DNA of 64,000 nucleotides. Origin: Metridium senile (taxonomy: Eukaryota; Cnidaria; Anthozoa; Actiniaria; Metridiidae). The notes below the pieces were generated by a model. The model was not told where the DNA came from. It did not search any database and saw nothing but the letters and a program-made list of their open reading frames with translations. The stretch is from contig OX459104.1 of assembly GCA_949775045.1 (NCBI GenBank), positions 2,775,429 through 2,839,428 of the forward strand, in the 5' to 3' direction. A program made the translations under genes and the position numbers. Each line of letters opens with the position of its first letter. Within the stretch, counting starts at the first letter, position 1. Of this stretch, positions 20,202 to 32,029 are shown piece after piece.

Positions 20202-21729
20202 TTGTTATTGAAAAAAGGAATACTGGGACAAATTGCTGATTTCAAAACATCTGACATTTTTCATGCGGATTATGATTTTTCTTTTTCAATTAACATCAGT
20301 GCAATAACATTGACATGTAAAGGAATCGACTGCCAACTAGCTGTTTGCATAAAGGTTCAAAGGTTTTTATTTGGCCACATTCACACAAGAGAAATTTACA
20401 ATGAAAAATGGAAAAAAATAGGTGGAGGGTGCAAGAGAGACAACCCAAAGGGTTAAACAAAGTACTCTTGCACCCAGGACTAATTAACAATTTATTGTAT
20501 GAAGCGTGGAGATTTCATAAGCTAGGCAATCGAGCTATAAACAAAGGAGGTTTTCGTGATTGATACACACATATTATATAGTCCAGTCAATCTACGGATT
20601 TTTTTGGCACCAGTCCAAACAAACTACAATAGAATTTTTCTCACTGTAATTATGTTAGGATAGGTGTCCTAAACAACATACTAGAAATCCCAAAACATCC
20701 CTTCGGTGGAACATCCTCAAAAATCGAATTAAAGATTTCATCATTTCACCACAGGGAACCCGCAATTGGAAAAAATATGACCAAGCTGTTAAATTTTGTC
20801 AAATATGAAATGATAGAAATATTTCTATTATATTATGATAGAATAGTGTTTCTGTACAGATGTTTTCAATTTCCAATCAAATAGGTTCAAGAAATATGTT
20901 AAAAATCAATATATAGAATACGTCTCACCACAGGGACCCCGCATCTCAAAAATGTAATATTTCAAGGGCATATTTGATTTCCGAAAAAATTTCTGACGTA
21001 CGTCTGAAGGTTTTAAGCTGTAATTGTCTGAAAATTATTATTAAAATACCCTGGTCACCAGAGGCTTGCCTAACTTTCTCCCTGACACGTATTTTGAGCT
21101 GCGAAGCAGTAAGACTTGTTTATTTCAATTTTTTATTAATGGGTCATTACAAGGGACATTTTCTCGCGATTGATCCCGATTTTGTACACAAAAGTTAGAT
21201 CCTGGCCTTCTCCCAAAGCCTCGCGCATTTTGATCCCTGACCCCTGACCCCTGAATTTATTCATATGATCCCGATCCCTCTTCTGTGATCCCTGATTCCA
21301 GCTGATTCTGACTATATGTGATTCCTGATCCTATAGGCATCATGTGATCCCTGATCCCACCTCCTCGTCACGACCTTGAGATTGAATGTTATAATTTAAC
21401 TAGATACGCTGAAATATTTCTCCCGCTAAATAGCCCCGAAATATTTTCAAATTGCTGATTTCAAAACATCTGACATTTTCCTAATTTGCAAATTATAATA
21501 TTTCTTATTTAATTAATTTAATTAACGGAGTCAGCGCGATAACATTTACATGTTAAGGAATCAACTGCCAAGGTTTGCAATTATACACCTAATAGCAAGA
21601 AAGCCCTCATTACTGACAAAAAAGAAAATTAACAAGAAAACTGAGGCAGCTAGATTTGAAATATTTCTACCACTAAAGCCACAGCCACACGACATTTCTC
21701 CCTGGGTTTTCTAAACGAATTCCTTCAAT
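20202..21729. other. Intergenic sequence
   Basis: No gene is supported. A phrase of about 120 bases near 20229-20350 (caaattgctgatttcaaaac) is repeated in diverged form near 21448-21580. Around 21220-21360 a degenerate run of gatccctgatccc words occurs. Confidence 0.45.
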
Positions 21730-21892
21730 CACAGGCAACCCAAGCAAGGCATTTGAACATAAATACGAGTATTTTATAGTCAATGTAGAGGATTCAAAAA
21801 AAAAAAATGTTTTAAATTAAATACATCTTACCTTAATCCCATGTGTCGTTGATGTTATTTTATGTTCAAATGCCTTGCTTGGGTTGCCTGTG
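21730..21892. mobile_element. 163-bp CACAGG-ended fold-back element
   Basis: The ends cacaggcaacccaagcaagg and its inverse give arms of about 33 bases. The flanks share only cttc, so no clean target duplication is visible. It is grouped with the CACAGG family by its ends. Confidence 0.65.
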
Positions 21893-24273
21893 CTTCTCAA
21901 TTACAGTGTAACTGATCATCATTTCGTAATTCAATCACTGAAATGGGTAATGATATCCCAACAAGGAAGGTTAAAAGGTCTATGGTTCCCAATCCCCCTA
22001 TTCTCAAAGCAGTAACAATTTAGTCTGTCATTTTGTGAATTGTTTTAATCAAAGATTAACCTAACCTGACTGTGTTCACTGAGGCGAAGCCACTCTTTGG
22101 GCAAACAAAATACATACAAAACGTTCCACATTGACTCTTAACAGTGAACAATCCGCTCTAAAGCGAAAAACAGTTTCCTTGTGGTTTAAAGCTGCATGTA
22201 AAGTTAATTCCAACACCTTACAAGAGTATCTAAAGTCTTTTAACAAGCAAAATACACCGGAGAAAGAAAGTTTCAAATCTACCAGACAACTGTAAACACT
22301 GAGCGGAAAAATATTATTGAGGTTTACATCTCGAAAGAAGTGGATCGGTTTCTGGTTGAAGAACTAAAGTACACAAAAGAGAGTTTTTCTACTGGTAAGT
22401 ATCTGAAAAGAGGACAAAGCGAGGTGTGTAAAGTTATGCTCAGACTGAAGGCTTGTACACCGGAGTCTGCCGCTAGTGGTTGCTAGGTTGCTTTGTGTTT
22501 ACTGCTTCTAGTTGTTGTTGCAGCCATAGGAACCAAATTGGCTACTTGTGGCTTTATGCAGTAAAATATATTTGTCGAGGATACAAAGACGTTCACATAA
22601 ATTCATTCTGACAACAGACCGACCTCGTCTTCATTGTCGAATCATTGCATGCATGGTGGATATTGTTATGCATGCCATCTTATTTGTTTTACTCCGACGA
22701 AGGGCTAAAGCTCGAAAGTCAGTAAAGTTAAGTCAACATTTTTTACGGTGTTACAAATTTCATTCTATTACCTATCATTTATATCAAACACCGACGCAGC
22801 CTATACTAGTTTACTCGCTAGTTTCCATTTTAATTAAAGACTAACAACTTCATTAATTAATTTACAGTTAGGACACTTGAACCGTGAACACTTTGATTTT
22901 ATTGTTACTTTTTTAACCCACATCCCTTGAGCGAATAGATTAGACATAAGATTTATTGTGAACACTCAGTGTATATGAACTCACTGCTTCATTTTTAGAT
23001 CAGTTTTGAAGCAGTAGACGGTTCAGAAAATAATAATCTGCAAACCCTTTGATATTTTTTGTTACTTTTTTAACTCACATCCCATGAGCGAATAGATTAG
23101 AAATAAGATTTATTATGAACACTAAGTTGAACTCACTGAACTCACTGCATTATTTAGAGATTTTGAAGCAGAAGAAGGCTCAGAAAATAATAACATGAAA
23201 AGTTCAAGTTCAAGTCGGCCACACTGTAATAACAAGAATTCATAATTTCTATTTTTTTGTATGTTTTGTATGCTTACAAACTTTGAAAAATTATAATATT
23301 TTTTGTTTAGTTTGCTTCGATCAGCATTGAAGTTAAATTAAAGTTTGTTTGTCCGAGTTAGGCCTTTGTCTGCATTTTTGTGACGTCATTCATGCAGCGC
23401 GCTATCAAGCGCACGTTCATGTGAAATTTGCTCAAATGCGCTTTTTATTATTTGTTTTTATGACCGTTGATCGTTTACAGTCATGAAGGCTAGTAGTTAG
23501 CATGTTAGTTAATAAAAACGTCTTGTGTTTGTCACCAATTAATGAAAAGCAGGCTGATAGATGTGCGCACTGCTAATCTTTGTGCGTCGGTATTGCGCGC
23601 AAGTAAGAGATAGCCTGCGTAGCTCTGTGGTCAGCGGTAATGCGAAGCCGGAGAAAAGGAAAGACAGTGATAATAGGAAATTACGCTCTGCACTTCTGGC
23701 ACTGTAGTCTGGCACTTAACCAACGCAGACGTTCATACTGCATCTGACATACAACATAGGAATTGCCGTGGTATTTTCTTTTCTCTTCTTCGTAACTCCG
23801 CAGACCGCAGAGCAACGCAGTTTGACACGGGTGAAAAACGAACGGCGCATGCGTAAGCAAAACAAAGACTAACTGAAGAATTTACGAAGGGCTTCGTGTT
23901 TTCGTGTGGTTATGTATTATGTGAATTTCTCTTGTATTATTTGACCAGCGAAAGAAAACAACTAACGTAATGTGTTCGGGAATTATAAGCACTAACCTTT
24001 CACTGACTTTCTTAAGTTTTAAGATTTACCAAACGCCGGTAAATCTCCAATGGTTTTATTGTAAACACGACCGTCTTCCGAGCGTGCGCAGTGCGTTGTT
24101 CACCCGTGTCACGCAGTTTACCAATACAAAGACAGGAGGATTTCGTTCCCATTGAATATATTTTGTGAATATGTCAATTAACTGATATATGCAGGTGCAC
24201 CGACTTCTAAGTTTAAAGCCTTATTTGGTGTTTATATTTTGAGCGAAGTTTTTTTCTTTTGCAGTAAACCAAA
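21893..24273. other. Intergenic sequence with decayed coding-like stretch and dispersed repeat
   Basis: About 22100-22400 has short, frame-shifted peptide-like stretches (EVYISKEVDRFLVEELKY) ending at a good donor, ggtaagta. This is perhaps a decayed exon of a mobile element and is not assignable. At 22694-22830 a copy of the hammerhead-like dispersed repeat occurs. About 22900-23180 has a direct duplication around gagcgaatagattag. About 23820-23960 is an inverted copy of 5175-5310. Confidence 0.4.
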
Positions 24274-24858
24274 ATGACCAGACTAAAGCTTGTTCTCTTC
24301 ATCATTGCCATCATCATGTTGGTGGTATTGCTCGACCAAGCCGACGCGTATGGCCGAAGGCGTTCGTACTTGACGAGTCGACGACGAATATACTCGACCT
24401 CTCGCCGAAGATCGTCATATAGGTCCAACTCCTCCACGTCCACCTCAGCAGGCCTGGTTATCGGTCTTTGCATTTTAGGCGCTGTATTGTTCGTAGTTGG
24501 TTTTGTGATCGCCTACTGTGTCTGCAAGCGACAAAATACGACCGGAAGTGTGCGACAACCACAAGTTCAAGTTCAAGCCGTGTATCACACCGGAAGAGGA
24601 AATGTACCACCGCCATATACAATCTCAACAAACACTGCTTTTCAATATCCGACGAAACCATCCGCGTACCCACCCCCTGGGGAGAGCAATGTATCGGCAT
24701 ATAGTCTCCCAGGGGCGATGCAGTATCCAGTTTACAACAATGCTGCTCATGTTCCAGCACAGGTAGCCCAACAGGGAGCAAATGTACCTTACCCCTCCCA
24801 AGGTGGAGAAAGTGACCCATACTACCCCCCACCGTCATATGGCCAAGTAGCAAAGTAA
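24274..24858 (+). CDS. Family member 5: divergent TM protein with PPPY and PPSY motifs
   Basis: This 194-residue protein is the most diverged member. The signal peptide at 1-25 ends near ADA. Residues 26-58 have four RRR triplets in an Arg/Ser/Tyr context. The transmembrane helix lies at about 60-81, followed by YCVCKR. The cytosolic tail has VPPPYTIS (PPxY at 112-115), YPPPGES, and at the C-terminus YYPPPSYGQ (PPSY at 186-189), hence two WW-ligand motifs. Length and domain order match member 3 best. The ATG follows a T-run and GCAG with context gtaaaccaaaatgacc, as in the other four genes. Its divergence from the near-identical signal peptides of members 1-4 implies that it is the older copy or that the others are recent duplicates. 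No known family is recognised. Confidence 0.78.
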   Translation: MTRLKLVLFIIAIIMLVVLLDQADAYGRRRSYLTSRRRIYSTSRRRSSYRSNSSTSTSAGLVIGLCILGAVLFVVGFVIAYCVCKRQNTTGSVRQPQVQVQAVYHTGRGNVPPPYTISTNTAFQYPTKPSAYPPPGESNVSAYSLPGAMQYPVYNNAAHVPAQVAQQGANVPYPSQGGESDPYYPPPSYGQVAK

Positions 24859-24973
24859 ACGTCTGCGTTGTTAGGCAACACACTCTTCTATCAATGATAC
24901 CCATAATGCCATAGGCTCTTGTTGCTAGGATTTTACTACTTGTCGTAAACACTTTTTAAAACTGCTGTAAATA

Positions 24974-25160
24974 CAGTGGAACCCCGCCTTACGGCCACCC
25001 ACTTAATACGGTCACCCCGTTATTGCGGCCAGTTTTTTAGGTCCCGACGAAATGCATGCCCATACATTTTCTATAAAATTTACCCGCTTAATACGGCCAC
25101 CCCGTTAATACGGCCACTTTTGGCTGTTCCTTCAGTATCCGGATTAACGAGGTTCCACTG
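24974..25160. mobile_element. Pogo/Tigger-like MITE, TA target site
   Basis: The ends cagtggaaccccg and cgaggttccactg are flanked by TA on both sides. The inside has repeated ttaatacggccacc words. The CAGTGGAACC terminus is typical of pogo/Tigger-type elements. Confidence 0.75.
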
Positions 25161-25530
25161 TATATTTAGGCTGATATACGCATGATTCGGTACAAACGAT
25201 TTTGATTCAAAAAGAATCGCATACGGTCACATAACAAAAATAAAAGTTCATGTACCATCGAAGACACTTGCTTGTGATCACAGGAATAAAAGTCTAGGAT
25301 ATATATATGATCACAATATGGATCGCAATAATTAAAGATGTAAATTCTGATTTATATATATCATGCATGACAAACGAACACACTTGATCGCAATAGAAAT
25401 GCCATCATGCTATCGAGAACGATCTCAATCGATCGCTTGCATGTGATAATGTGCTTGAGTCATTACTCATTCGCTTGCAACGTACACCTAGCCTAAAATA
25501 GTTATATAAAATAGTTATCTATAGTTATTT

Positions 25531-25735
25531 TCACAGCTCTCGTCCTCAACCTGAGCCTCGATAACGTGTAATACATTCTTTAGAATTTGACTACAGCTCG
25601 TGGAAATTTAAGGAATATATGTACACATTATCAAACAATTGAAACGCTTGAAAATTATATTAAACGAGCTGTAGTCAAATTCTAAAGAATATATTACACG
25701 CTATCGAGGCTGAGGTTGATGAAAGAGAACTGTGA
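25531..25735. mobile_element. 205-bp fold-back element
   Basis: The arms of about 80 bases begin tcacagctctcgtcctcaac and are inverted at the right end. A fragment of the same arm (gtgtaatatattctttagaa) recurs near 61.42 kb. Confidence 0.7.
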
Positions 25736-25744
25736 AATGTTTTT

Positions 25745-26345
25745 TCCTTTTACTCCGACGAAGGGCTAAAGCTCGAAACGTCAGTAAAGTTAAGTCAACA
25801 TTTTTTTTACGGTGTTACAAATTTCATTATATTACCTATCGTTTATATCAAACACCGACCCAGTCTATGCTAGTTTACTCGCTAGTTTCCATTTACTTAA
25901 GTAAAGTTAAGTTAACATTTTTTACTAACAAATTTCATTCTATTACCTATCGTTTATACTTAACACCGACGCAGCCTGTACTAGTTTACTCGCTATAGTT
26001 TCCATTTAATTGTCTTGTTACAAATTTCAGTATATTACCTATCATTTATATCAAACACCAACCCAGTCTATGCTAGTTTACTCGCTAGTTTCCATTTAAT
26101 TGTCTTGTTACAAATTTCAGTATATTACCTATCGTTTATATCAAACACCGACGCAACCTATACTAGTTTACTCGCTAGTTTCCATTTAAGTAAAGTTAAG
26201 CAAACATTTTTTACAGTGTTACAAATTTCATTCTATTACCTATCGTTTATATCAAACACTGACGCAGCCTATACTAGTTTACTCGCGAGTTTACTCGCTA
26301 GTTTCCATTTGTCTTGTTACAAATTTCATTATATTACCTATCGTT
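25745..26345 (+). repeat. Tandem array of the hammerhead-like dispersed repeat
   Basis: Starts with tccgacgaagggctaaagctc-gaaac (25753-25785). Then follow about six units, each carrying acaaatttca, tattacctatcgtttat, and the phrase agtttactcgctagtttcc, with a period of roughly 95-115 bases. The frames open through the array are repeat artefacts. Confidence 0.75.
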
Positions 26346-26629
26346 TATTTCCAAATAAGGAAACAAGGCCCGTATATATAATTCGTCTATATTCCAAATA
26401 AGAAATCAAGTCTATGTAGCGACAACTGACAGTTTGAATGTCATGATAAACTGTAACACTTATAGGTACACTTGTATACTTCTCAGATATATCACTTATA
26501 GAACAAGCTATCTATCTCGTTAATAATAGGGGCGTTATATATGGAACACTGTCACTAAATATAGATTCCTAAACGAATATTCGTTTATTTTAAAATCGTC
26601 GTCACAACTGATCAAGCTATATAGTCGTA
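26346..26629. other. AT-rich spacer
   Basis: No gene, RNA or clear repeat is seen here. Confidence 0.3.
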
Positions 26630-27110
26630 TTGATTAATTATCAAAACCGTATAAGAATGTTCATTAAGATTTCGTATTATCCGTTGAAGTCGTATATGAA
26701 TCGTTATCAAATAGTTATCCAAACCGTATACGAATCACTTAGGTTTTGTATTTGTATGTAAAGTTGTATGGGAATCGTTAAGGTTTTGTATTCATATTTT
26801 GAAGTCGTATGCCGGCGAGTCGTAGAAGTCGTATGCGTATCGTAAAGGTCGTATGCGAATCGTTAAAATGTTTTGTTTCTATGAATCGTAGAGGGAATGT
26901 AATCGAAGGCGAATGGTAAAAGTCGTGTGCGAATCGATAATGTTTTTTACTGCCAATATCGTATGCGAATCGTAGAGGTTAATTGTATGCGAATCGTAAA
27001 GGTCGTATATATGCGAATCAATCATTTTTGTATTGACAATGTCGTATGCGAATCGTAAGGAAATCGTAAGGAAATCGTATGGTGTAGTAATGACAAGAAT
27101 CGTTCATCAG
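26630..27110 (+). repeat. Degenerate cgtatgcgaatcgt minisatellite
   Basis: About fifteen loosely spaced copies of gtatgcgaatcgt(aaaggt) and relatives occur at intervals of about 15-45 bases, with occasional atgtttt insertions. No ORF is present. Confidence 0.65.
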
Positions 27111-27454
27111 AAATTGTTTAAGAATAAGCACCTCGTATTACCATCACTCTCGTCTGTCTAAATTACATCTAAAATCATATAAATAGATTATTTCATAGGT
27201 GATCCATTACGGCAGCTAGCAACCAGGGCGATCCATGCAGTAATCGAACCGTTGCGCGTTTGTTATGCGTGATTTCATGCAGATCACGTTCATGATGATT
27301 CAAGAATATTTACTGCTGTGGTTGACCTCAAGAATGACATTTCTTATATTGATAACAATATTAGCATTGGTTTTGTTTTATTTCATATTCTTTTATAATT
27401 GTCATAGAATCGATTTTGATATAATGTTCTTACGGCTAGGACACTGTTACAATT

Positions 27455-27700
27455 TTATCCTTTTACTCCGACTAAGAGCTAAAGCTCAAAACGTCAGCAA
27501 AGTTAACATTTTTTACGGTGTTAAAAATTTCATTCTATTACCTATCGTTTAAATATCAAACACCGACTCAGCCTATACTAGATTACTCGCTAGTTTCTAT
27601 TTCTATTTTTTACGGTGTTACAAATTTCATTATATTACCTATCGTTTATATCAAACACCGACGCAGCCTATACTAGTTTACTCGCTAGTTTCCATTTTAA
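27455..27700 (+). repeat. Dispersed repeat copy with hammerhead-like core
   Basis: Begins tccgactaagagctaaagctc followed by aaaacgtcag, then two downstream units like those at 25.75 kb. The core has two substitutions and is probably inactive. Confidence 0.6.
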
Positions 27701-28206
27701 TATTTAATCACTTGAGCGAATAGATTAGAAATAAGATTTATTATGAACACTCAGTGTATTTAAACTTAGTGCTTCATTTTTAGAGGTTTTGAAGCAGCAT
27801 AAGGTTCAGAAAATAACCTGAAAAAAGTCAAGTGTTCGCGGTTCGAGTGCATGTCCTCAATATAAGCTGTTTTAGATTTTATACATAGAATATTATAATA
27901 AACCGTACCCAATGTAAAATATAGTCTAGAGCAAAAACACTATATCCATGAAATAAAATAAAATTGCTACTGTGTAATAGTTCTTATTTAGTGACTATTA
28001 GTCACTATCAGAGACAAGTAAAGTTGTAGTGAGGTATTGTTTCCTGTATTTGATGTTTCTGGTTGAGTGATACTGACTAAATAGTCACTAAATAGAAACT
28101 ATTAGTTAATAATTACTATTCACCCCCCTACCCCATTGTTCTCTCTCTGCACTAAATCACCGATTGCAGGGTACCCGCATCTGAAAGCAAAGACATCTAG
28201 TTATGT

Positions 28207-28304
28207 TGCAGTCCCCACTCAGCATTATTAGAAATATTGCAGTCCGCACTCTGCATTATTAGAAATATTGCAGTCCGCACTCTGCATTATTAGAAATATT
28301 GCAG
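28207..28304 (+). repeat. Three 31-bp tandem units
   Basis: The unit gcagtccgcactctgcatta plus ttagaaatatt occurs three times in a row. The first copy has two substitutions. Confidence 0.85.
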
Positions 28305-28412
28305 TATGTTCTATTTAGTGTGTATAACAAATAATGTTCATTCTAGTAAAGATCAGACTTAGAATTAATTTACTAGAAAGCGATTTTTGGCGAAAAATGT
28401 CTTTGAGTACTA

Positions 28413-28490
28413 ACGCCAGGATTCGAACCGAGATCTTCTGCTTTGCTGTATCCGCGCCTTAAGCCATTATACTACTGAGGCAACCGTTGG
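28413..28490 (-). tRNA. tRNA-like sequence (pseudo-tRNA or SINE head)
   Basis: On the minus strand there is a canonical B box ggttcgaatcc, preceded at tRNA spacing by an A-box-like cctcagtagtataatggc. The acceptor and T stems do not pair well, and no confident anticodon stem is seen. A genuine tRNA is unlikely; a tRNA-derived SINE head or decayed tRNA is more probable. Confidence 0.45.
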
Positions 28491-28534
28491 AAAACTTGCA
28501 ACAAAAACAAGTCTTAATGTCATCAATTGAATGA

Positions 28535-28780
28535 AATTATTACTAATTAGAGTTTGGTAAGCCTATTGTTATTATATTCAAAGAGACAAGAAACCGCCGA
28601 TTATTATGCAACAAAGAGAACAATAATGGGGCAGGCTACTGAATGGTAAATACATTTTCATTGGCTGATAACTAATTAAAGTTTGGTAAGCCTATTGTTA
28701 TTATTTTCAAAAACACAAGAAACCGCCGATTACTGTGCAAGAAATAGAATAATGGGGCAGGGTATTGAATAGTAATTATA
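28535..28780. repeat. Imperfect direct duplication of ~105 bases
   Basis: The phrase agtttggtaagcctattg, then aagaaaccgccgatta and aataatggggcagg, occurs twice, about 130 bases apart, with scattered substitutions. Confidence 0.7.
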
Positions 28781-28781
28781 C

Positions 28782-28861
28782 TAGATAATCACTTCGGCAC
28801 GCAGCATTCGTGGGTATATTGCAATATACCCACGAATGCTGCGTGCCGAAGTGATTATCTA
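28782..28861. repeat. Perfect 80-bp palindrome
   Basis: The arms of 40 bases beginning tagataatcacttcggcacg are exact reverse complements with no spacer, centred at 28821/28822. Confidence 0.9.
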
Positions 28862-29306
28862 TTAAGTAACTGTTTTCTTTGTATTTCATGAATTTAGTGT
28901 TTTCGCTCTAGTATGATAGTTATAAAATTGATATTTTTGGAACATTCTAAAGCAATTTTTTTGTAATTTCCTTTTAAAAGTGATACATTTTTAATACTCA
29001 TATTATTATTATTACCTGATTATATTTGTAGTAGAAAGTTAAAATTAAATCGGTTTTGCTATACCTTGCGTGTTTGAACGTTTTGAAGCGTAATATTTCA
29101 CATCCCCCGCAAACATTAGATTACACAAAAAGAATCGAGTCAGCACACTTCATCAACCGTGAAAACACAAGTGGTAGCGAGGGGCGTGAGAAAATATTCG
29201 AAATTAGACGCGCGCCTTACATACGCGTAGAAATTATCTCGACGGTGCGTACTCCGATTACGTTCTACATTACATCGCATGCATGCACCCTTCTAAGCAC
29301 ACCGGT

Positions 29307-29800
29307 AAAGCCTAGTTTTCACTAGCGACGCAAGCACAAGCGCAAGCACAAGCGCAAGCACAAGCGCAAGCACAAGCGCAAGCACAAGCGCAAGCACAAG
29401 CGCAAGCACAAGCGCAGGCGCAAGAGACCTTATTTCGTCGTGAAAACTGTTTGACGCAGTGATAACGCAAGCGCAAGCGCAAGATATCAAAAAAATTCGT
29501 TTTTTCTTGCGTTTGCGCTTGTGCCTAAAGCCTGGTTTGCACTAGCGACGCAACGCAAGCGCAAACGCAAGCGCAAGCACAAGCATATGGAAACGAGACG
29601 TAAATAAGCGCAAGCGCAAACACACTATTTACTAGTGCCACGCGCAAGCACAAGCGCAAACTTAAGAAAAAAAGGAACATTTTTGATATCTTGCGCTTGG
29701 GTTATCACTGCGCCAAACGGTTTTCACGACGAAATAAGGTCTCTTGCGCTTGCGCTTGTGTTTGCGCTTGTGCTTGCGTCGCTAGTGAAAAATAGGCTTA
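29307..29800. mobile_element. Fold-back elements with gcgcaagcacaa interior
   Basis: Two or three terminal phrases (aagcctagttttcactagcg near 29307, aaagcctggtttgcactagc near 29525, and the inverse near 29775-29800) enclose runs of caagcgcaagcaca. A related intact copy lies at 37265-37532. The structure looks like one element nested in or recombined with another. Confidence 0.65.
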
Positions 29801-32029
29801 ACGCTGAGAACTACACGCAGGAAAAGATATGCCTATTGTTCTGTTGCAATCTCAACCTGTTAAAAAAAGAAAAAAAATCTCGCGCGCTTATCAAAGTTTT
29901 TTGGTACTTCTCACCTACAATACCATATATGCATGGTAATGGCATTGTTTTCAAGACTACATACGGTATTTCTGATACGATTCTCACGTTGTGTGCTTAC
30001 TATACCCTGGCTTGCTTCTGTATTGATACGCATGGACGTACGTACGTGTTGTTTATCTAGCGTGAAAGAGAAAGATTATTGTGGAGTTATATTAGAGGTT
30101 CCGCTTGCGTTTATACGGATTATTATGGAGTTATAGTAGATATCTCGCTTACGTTGTTACGTTCTTGCTCTTGAGAAAGATTTGAATAGTTTGAATCACT
30201 ATTGGTTGTAAATTCTGGCTGCTGACAGCAAAACAAGCCGCGGTGCACGATTACAAATAGCCTACGGAAATTAGAAATTATTTTCGTTTTTTAGGGGTTT
30301 CGTGCTGTGCGTCGCTGCGTACAACGCGTGTACTTAATCTACAGCACTTACAGCGTGAGAAAATTAAACGACCCTTGAAACTGATTTAGTTGTGATTGTT
30401 GCTACGTGCGTCGTTGCGTTTTGCGCAGGGCTTGAACGATTCAAACTTGATCTACAATTGTTCTATTACTTATACGTGCGTATAAAAGCGTGTGAGAAGA
30501 ATCTAGTGTGAAAATCTGCCTGCGATCTTATATCCTCTTGTTCTTTTGCTAAAGTATGAAAAATAGCGTAAAATAAAAGAAATGATGCGCATTTGAGCTT
30601 GCGCTCTATCTTGTGTTTTAGTCAGTTGCGTTTACTCGTCGAGTAACATAACTGTGCATATACAAAATATCAAAAATATAAGAATATTTTTATTTTCTAA
30701 TACTAAAAATGAATTAAGTAACTCGAAATATCAGAGTAATTTTATATATAGTAACTGGTTTGTGGACGTTTCGTTCCACTTGGTAACTCGTTTAAGCTCT
30801 ATAGTCGTGAATCAGCTTCATTGCCTTGGCTAATGACTCGTGGACAATTGAAACCACTTAAGACTTCAACGACTGCAGTACGTACTGGATCCAACTCGAA
30901 AACCTACATGAATGTTACCATATACACTTTTGACTTACCTCAAGTACATATCAAGCTATATATTCGTTGTGGTGCTTCAAGCAGTTTTACTGTATACGTA
31001 CGTATTTGCGTATAGTTTGTTATGATACATCTATGTGTACTTGTAGTAAGAGTGATAGACATTCGAGTCTGTCGTCTGAAGTTCACCAAGAGATATTAAT
31101 CTAGTTAATTGCTTTGCATTAAGTGGTCTCAATCAGTCTGTGTGCGTCAAGTGTATAATCCCCTTGCATAAGAAGCAACTTTTTAAATTGACTCAAAATT
31201 ACTAAAAAACAAACAAAAAAAACATGAAAAAATGATTTTGATTTTAATTTAATTTTTTCGTAAAATTTGGACTGACATCTTCACTTCGAGTTCTTGATTT
31301 TCGTTCAGTTTATAATTCGTGAAATTCAGTGCTACTGGATTCTTGCTCAATTTCAAATAAGCGTTGTTTTGGCTTCGCTTTTTAAGATATAAGTACTTAC
31401 ATTTATCGCTTTTTGTTAGACATATTGGAACCTTTAATTAAAAAATATAGTTTTGCTGCAATAATATGTCAGTCATAATGTCGTTAATATTTAAAAAGAT
31501 TCGGTCAGGTTTGGATTAGTGCCAGGCGAATTATATATTGATCTGAAATTAAAGCTAGCTTTTTTGGATGTCAATTTGTCAAGCAATCAAGGATCTTTTC
31601 AACTCGTAACAGGCTTTTTTGCAGCTAACCGCAACAAGCCTAAAAAAATATGTGATTGAGGAATGAATGGAGAGACAAACGAACATAGGAAGGAAGGAAG
31701 GAAGGAAGGAAAGGAAGGAACTACAAAAATATATACAAACTGATATTGAACTCAATAATTAAAAAATAAGTAAAATAAACGACACAAAAATTGAATTAAA
31801 AACAATTACTCCATCATTGACTAATCTCTAACCCATTCCACTCAAAACACCAACAAAATATTACTCAAAATCGCTTTAATTCTATCTACAACTCCTATAT
31901 ACAAATATAAAATCATCGACAAATTCCTACATGTACAATATATGTAAATAGCCATAAAACAGGCCTATCAATGTATAAAACTACATAAAAATAATACGAA
32001 AACGCGACGAATGTTTTTTACACAATGTA
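29801..32029. other. Gene-poor AT-rich region
   Basis: No gene is supported. A (ggaa)n run lies at about 31688-31720. The phrase gattattgtggagttata and a diverged copy sit at 30073-30140. Short ORFs have no recognisable features. Confidence 0.35.

Noticed and set aside
23590..23720. Possible tRNA near gcgtagctctgtggtcagcg
   Set aside because: No B box at the right distance and no pairing acceptor stem.
24757..24772. cacaggtagcccaac inside family member 5, resembling a CACAGG transposon end
   Set aside because: There is no matching inverted end or target duplication, and the reading frame runs through it with normal family composition. Chance, or at most an old remnant.
25732..26401. Plus-strand ORFs with repeated SLLASFHL-type peptides
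   Set aside because: Every copy of the dispersed repeat gives the same peptide in whatever frame is open. Repeat artefact.
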